Shown here: one piece after another, positions 60,221 to 64,000 of the stretch | Position numbering within the stretch: position 1 is the first letter of the stretch | Layout of the letters: every line of letters starts with the position of its first letter | Assembly (NCBI RefSeq): GCF_052116145.1 | Contig: NZ_JBQKLQ010000003.1 | Location: 186,001 to 250,000, forward strand | Reading direction: 5' to 3' | Source of the DNA: Fundicoccus sp052116145 | GTDB taxonomy: Bacteria; Bacillota; Bacilli; Lactobacillales; Aerococcaceae | DNA: 64,000 nt | Position numbers and translations under genes: made by a program | The notes under the pieces: model-generated | The model's database searches: none | Told to the model about the DNA's origin: nothing | The model's input: the letters and a program-made list of their open reading frames with translations, nothing else

Positions 60221-61341
60221 GAATCAAACATTTAGCGTTAAATAATTTTCGTAATTATCAAGAGTTATCTCTAACTTTTGGTGATGGTTTAACGATAATA
60301 ACCGGAGAAAATGCCCAAGGAAAAACCAATCTCCTTGAGGCGATTTTTTTGTTATCTCTAGCAAAAAGTCATCGGACAAACCATGACCAAGAGTTAATTT
60401 TGTGGGAAGAAGACTTAGCAAGCTTAGAAGCATTGATTGAAACAAAACACTACGAGTTTCCTCTTGAATTAATCTTAAATAAAAAAGGAAAGATAGCTAA
60501 ATTGAACCATATTGAACAGAATAAACTAAGTCAGTTCATTGGAAAGTTCAACGTCATTCTTTTTGCCCCTGAAGACTTACAGTTAATCAAAGGCTCCCCT
60601 AGTTTAAGAAGAAAATTTATTGATTCTGAATTAGGACAATCGCACCCAGTCTATTTACAGGAGTTATTGAATTATCAACGACTTCTCAAACAACGCAATA
60701 CCTACTTAAAGCAATATGGACGTTCACAGCAATTTGATTCAATGTATTTTGAAATCTTAACAGAACAGTTGGTAGAAAAAGCCAATTTATTAATTCAATA
60801 CCGTTTAACATTTATTGAAGCTCTAGAAAAAATTGCTCAACCAATCCATGAAGCTTTATCAAATCAACGCGAACAATTAACAATCGCCTATCAAAGTAGC
60901 AGTTCTAAGTTAGATTATTCTAATAGAGACACTATCTCTACACAATTGTTAGAATTATTTAAACAATCCTTGACTCGCGAAAAAGAGCAAGGTATTACCG
61001 TCTACGGTCCACATCGTGATGACATATCTTTTCATATTAATGAAAAAAAAGCTCAGTTTTTCGGCTCACAAGGGCAACAACGTACGATTGTTTTGAGTAT
61101 TAAATTAGCAGAATTAGAATTGTTTTATAATATGACTGGAGAATACCCAGTGTTATTACTTGATGATGTGTTGTCTGAATTAGATGACAATCGCCAAATG
61201 ATTTTAATGAGTCATATCGAAAATAAAGTTCAAACGTTTTTAACAACTGCATCGATTGAAGGTTTAAAAATCCATCAATTAAAAAATGCAGAAATTTTAT
61301 ATGTCCAAAAAGGTCAAGTTAGTAAAGGAGACAGTGCTTAA
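60217..61341 (+). CDS. recF: DNA replication and repair protein RecF
   Basis: The 374-residue SMC-like ATPase has LALNNFRNYQELSLTFGDGL, Walker A ITGENAQGKTNLLEAI, RKFIDSELGQSHPVYLQEL, the signature region FGSQGQQRTIVLSIKLAE and Walker B PVLLLDDVLSELDDNR. It helps load RecA at gaps. It overlaps yaaA by four bases and gyrB by one. Confidence 0.97.
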   Translation: MRIKHLALNNFRNYQELSLTFGDGLTIITGENAQGKTNLLEAIFLLSLAKSHRTNHDQELILWEEDLASLEALIETKHYEFPLELILNKKGKIAKLNHIEQNKLSQFIGKFNVILFAPEDLQLIKGSPSLRRKFIDSELGQSHPVYLQELLNYQRLLKQRNTYLKQYGRSQQFDSMYFEILTEQLVEKANLLIQYRLTFIEALEKIAQPIHEALSNQREQLTIAYQSSSSKLDYSNRDTISTQLLELFKQSLTREKEQGITVYGPHRDDISFHINEKKAQFFGSQGQQRTIVLSIKLAELELFYNMTGEYPVLLLDDVLSELDDNRQMILMSHIENKVQTFLTTASIEGLKIHQLKNAEILYVQKGQVSKGDSA

Positions 61342-63266
61342 TGACTGAAAATAGTAAAGAGTTACATCAAGATTATAATGCAGATCAGATACAGGTTTTA
61401 GAAGGACTTGAAGCTGTTAGAAAACGCCCTGGTATGTATATTGGTTCAACGAGTGGCGTTGGTTTACATCATTTAGTATGGGAAATTGTCGATAACTCAA
61501 TTGACGAGGCGTTAGCTGGTTATTGTGATCATATCGAAGTAATCATTGAAGCCAATAACAGTATTTCTGTTACGGATAACGGTCGTGGGATTCCTGTTGA
61601 AATCCAAACTAAAACTGGCCGTCCTGCTTTAGAGACTGTTTTTACGATTTTACATGCGGGTGGTAAGTTCGGTGGAGGCGGTTATAAGGTTTCTGGTGGT
61701 CTTCATGGGGTTGGTGCATCAGTTGTTAATGCACTTTCAAGTGAATTGACTGTTGACGTACATCGCGATGGCAAAATTCATCAAATGATTTTTGAACGTG
61801 GCGCGATTTCTCAAGAAATTTTAATTAAAGGTGATACGGAAAAAACAGGGACGTTTGTTAACTTTGTTCCGGATTCAACTATTTTTACTGAAACAACAGA
61901 TTTCAAATATGAAACATTAATGACGCGTGTTCGTGAACTAGCGTTCTTAAACAAAGGATTACGCATTTCGATCGAAGACAAGCGTGAAGAGCGTGAAGCA
62001 TTCGCTAGTTTTTATTACGAAGGCGGCATTAAAAGTTATGTAGAATATTTGAATGAAAGTAAAGTATCGATTGTCGATGATCCCATTTACCTTGAAGGTG
62101 AGCAAGATGGTGTTCAAGTCGAGATTGCTATGCAGTATACCGATACTTATCATACAAATATTCTTTCTTTCGCAAATAATATTCATACGTACGAAGGTGG
62201 AACTCATGAGTCTGGTTTTAAGACGGCTTTGACTCGTGTCATGAATGACTACGCTCGTAAAATGAATTTAATTAAAGAAAACGAAGAAAATTTAAGTGGT
62301 GAAGATACCCGTGAAGGTTTAACGCTTGTTCTGTCGATTAAACATCCAGAACCTCAATTCGAAGGTCAAACTAAAACGAAATTAGGTAACTCTGAGGTAA
62401 GAACGATTACAGACCGCCTTTTTACGTCAACATTTGAAACTTATTTGATGGAAAACCCAAAAATTGCACGTATCATTGTTGAAAAAGGTATTATTGCCTC
62501 TAAAGCTCGTAATGCTGCTAAACGTGCTCGTGAATTAACTCGTCGTAAGTCTGGTTTAGAAATCAGTAACTTACCAGGGAAATTAGCGGACTGTTCAAGT
62601 AAAGAAGCAGAGAAATGTGAGTTATTCATTGTCGAGGGGGACTCGGCTGGTGGGTCAGCTAAACAAGGTCGTTCTCGTATGTATCAAGCAATTTTACCGA
62701 TTCGAGGTAAAATTCTAAACGTCGAAAAAGCGACGATGGATCGTATTTTGGCGAACGTCGAAATACGTTCTCTATTCACTGCTATGGGGACTGGATTTGG
62801 AGCAGAATTTGACGTAGCAAAAGCGCGTTATCATAAATTAATTATTATGACCGATGCGGATGTCGATGGTGCTCATATTCGTACATTATTATTAACGCTT
62901 ATCTTTAGATATATGCGTCCGTTATTAGAAGCTGGTTATATTTATATTGCCCAACCACCTCTATACCAAATTAAACAAGGTAAAAAAGAAACATATATTG
63001 CAACTGACGATGAATTAATACAGTGGCAAGCTGCTAATCCAAATGCTCGTTATTCATTACAACGTTATAAAGGTTTAGGAGAGATGGATTTCGATCAACT
63101 TTGGGAGACAACAATGAATCCTGAAAACCGTCGCATGTTAAAAGTTTCGGTGGAAGATGCCATGGAAGCTGATAAAGTGATTGATATGTTGATGGGTGAT
63201 GAAGTTGAACCAAGACGTATTTTCATTGAAGAAAATGCTCAGTACGTACAAAACTTAGACGTATAA
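61341..63266 (+). CDS. gyrB: DNA gyrase subunit B
   Basis: The 641-residue ATPase subunit has the GHKL site (VDNSIDEALAGYCDHIEVII, DNGRGIPVE, GGGYKVSGGLHGVGASVVNA), the toprim block FIVEGDSAGGSAKQGRSRMY with LPIRGKILNVEKA, DADVDGAHIRTLL and the C-terminal YKGLGEMDFDQLWETTMNP. The start overlaps the recF stop by one base. The quinolone region shows no obvious change. Confidence 0.97.
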   Translation: MTENSKELHQDYNADQIQVLEGLEAVRKRPGMYIGSTSGVGLHHLVWEIVDNSIDEALAGYCDHIEVIIEANNSISVTDNGRGIPVEIQTKTGRPALETVFTILHAGGKFGGGGYKVSGGLHGVGASVVNALSSELTVDVHRDGKIHQMIFERGAISQEILIKGDTEKTGTFVNFVPDSTIFTETTDFKYETLMTRVRELAFLNKGLRISIEDKREEREAFASFYYEGGIKSYVEYLNESKVSIVDDPIYLEGEQDGVQVEIAMQYTDTYHTNILSFANNIHTYEGGTHESGFKTALTRVMNDYARKMNLIKENEENLSGEDTREGLTLVLSIKHPEPQFEGQTKTKLGNSEVRTITDRLFTSTFETYLMENPKIARIIVEKGIIASKARNAAKRARELTRRKSGLEISNLPGKLADCSSKEAEKCELFIVEGDSAGGSAKQGRSRMYQAILPIRGKILNVEKATMDRILANVEIRSLFTAMGTGFGAEFDVAKARYHKLIIMTDADVDGAHIRTLLLTLIFRYMRPLLEAGYIYIAQPPLYQIKQGKKETYIATDDELIQWQAANPNARYSLQRYKGLGEMDFDQLWETTMNPENRRMLKVSVEDAMEADKVIDMLMGDEVEPRRIFIEENAQYVQNLDV

Positions 63267-63302
63267 GTAAATTAAAAATGTTAGAAGAGAAAGGAAAATA
63301 TA

Positions 63303-64000
63303 ATGAGTGAAAGTTTCGATCCTTCAACACAACAATTTGAAGAGATAAATTTACCTCATGAAATGCAAACGTCATTTCTTGATTATGCGATGAGCGTTAT
63401 TGTCTCAAGAGCATTGCCTGATGTCCGAGACGGTTTAAAACCAGTTCATAGACGGATTCTTTACGGAATGAGTGAATTGGGTGTAACTCCTGATAAACCC
63501 TATAAAAAATCTGCTCGTATCGTCGGAGACGTTATGGGGAAATATCACCCTCATGGGGACTCTGCAATTTACGAAGCAATGGTAAGAATGGCTCAACCAT
63601 TTAGTTACCGGCAAATGTTAGTCGATGGCCATGGTAACTTTGGTTCTGTCGATGGTGATGGTGCCGCAGCGATGCGTTATACGGAAGCTCGTATGAGTAA
63701 AATTGCTTTAGAAATGTTAAAAGACATCAATAAAGATACGATTGATTTCCAAGATAACTATTCGCAAGAAGAAAAAGAGCCAGTTGTTTTACCCGCACGT
63801 TTTCCAAACCTTTTAGTCAACGGTGCGTCTGGGATTGCGGTTGGTATGGCAACAAACATTCCACCACACAATCTAGGTGAGGTTATCGATGCGTTAATTA
63901 TTTTAATGCATAAGCCTGTTGCAACAACTGCAGAATTGATGGAAGCTTTACCGGGACCTGATTTTCCAACAGGCGGTATTGTGATGGGGAAATCAGGAAT
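63303..64000 (+). CDS. gyrA: DNA gyrase subunit A, cut by window edge
   Basis: The first 232 residues are present. They include LDYAMSVIVSRALPDVRDGL, GDVMGKYHPHGDSAIYEAMV with Ser87 and Glu91 as in quinolone-susceptible enzymes, and the catalytic Tyr126 in AAMRYTEARM. GAAAGGAA precedes the ATG. The remainder lies beyond the right edge. Confidence 0.97.
   Translation, partial: MSESFDPSTQQFEEINLPHEMQTSFLDYAMSVIVSRALPDVRDGLKPVHRRILYGMSELGVTPDKPYKKSARIVGDVMGKYHPHGDSAIYEAMVRMAQPFSYRQMLVDGHGNFGSVDGDGAAAMRYTEARMSKIALEMLKDINKDTIDFQDNYSQEEKEPVVLPARFPNLLVNGASGIAVGMATNIPPHNLGEVIDALIILMHKPVATTAELMEALPGPDFPTGGIVMGKSG

Noticed and set aside
62441..63200. Quinolone-resistance changes in gyrB or gyrA
   Set aside because: The readable resistance regions have the usual susceptible residues (for example Ser87 and Glu91 in GyrA).

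Overview
The window is a chromosome-origin region of a low-G+C Gram-positive bacterium, most likely a lactic acid bacterium (Lactobacillales, perhaps Aerococcaceae; the family is an inference from gene content, not a placement). The evidence is the order rpmH-rnpA-yidC-jag on one side and dnaA-dnaN-yaaA-recF-gyrB-gyrA on the other, a DnaA-box cluster at about 56.76-57.11 kb, TTG/GTG starts with strong AGGAGG-type ribosome sites, and cre, GlnR, PurR and TreR type sites.

Region by region (left to right). 0-3.1 kb: the 5' part of a flavin monooxygenase, tRNA-Leu(UAA), a GNAT acetyltransferase and a secreted PQQ-type sugar dehydrogenase. 3.1-5.7 kb: a TetR regulator divergent from an FtsX-type ABC pair resembling the heme exporter HrtBA, with two matching palindromes in the promoter. 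5.8-8.4 kb: a ROK fructokinase, an N-terminally truncated ROK gene and a PHP phosphatase. 8.5-11.1 kb: a three-gene ABC-2 exporter. 11.1-12.0 kb: non-coding DNA with decayed sequence, ending in the GlnR-controlled promoter of glnA. 13.4-15.8 kb: a lysine riboswitch in front of dapF and dapL. 16-19 kb: a MetQ fragment, a GH20-like glycosidase, a small acidic protein, an EamA transporter and tRNA-Thr. 19-24.4 kb: carbonic anhydrase, msrA, and a two-component system in an operon with a D,D-carboxypeptidase whose active-site motifs are altered. 24.4-31 kb: guaB with PurBox-like repeats, a DUF1129 protein, ychF, a DUF951 protein, parB, parA, rsmG. 31-42 kb: a secreted protein, a heterodimeric ABC exporter, thrC, a beta-lactamase-like lipoprotein, a LytTR two-component system, a phosphoesterase and an AlkD-like protein. 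42-46.2 kb: mnmG, a NUDIX gene and mnmE. 46.4-53.3 kb: treR, a GerMN lipoprotein, brnQ and the treP-treC operon. 53.5-56.7 kb: jag, yidC, rnpA, a NUDIX gene and rpmH. 56.7-64 kb: oriC and the dnaA-to-gyrA run, gyrA being cut by the window edge.

The core genes left of the origin lie on the minus strand and those right of it on the plus strand, as expected for co-orientation with the replication forks. The usual left-arm cluster (rpmH-rnpA-yidC-jag-mnmE-mnmG-rsmG-parA-parB) is interrupted in at least four places by accessory genes. Amino-acid supply is a theme: glnA, lysine/DAP synthesis, thrC and brnQ. Cell-surface work is a second theme: the carboxypeptidase operon, the beta-lactamase-like lipoprotein, the exporters and the GerMN lipoprotein.

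There is no phage, CRISPR array or intact insertion sequence. I found no obviously new multi-gene system. The most unusual items are the carboxypeptidase with altered motifs tied to its own two-component system, a terminator-like hairpin inside the apparent mnmE leader, a 13-bp inverted repeat carrying PurBox-like motifs upstream of guaB, and three broken genes.
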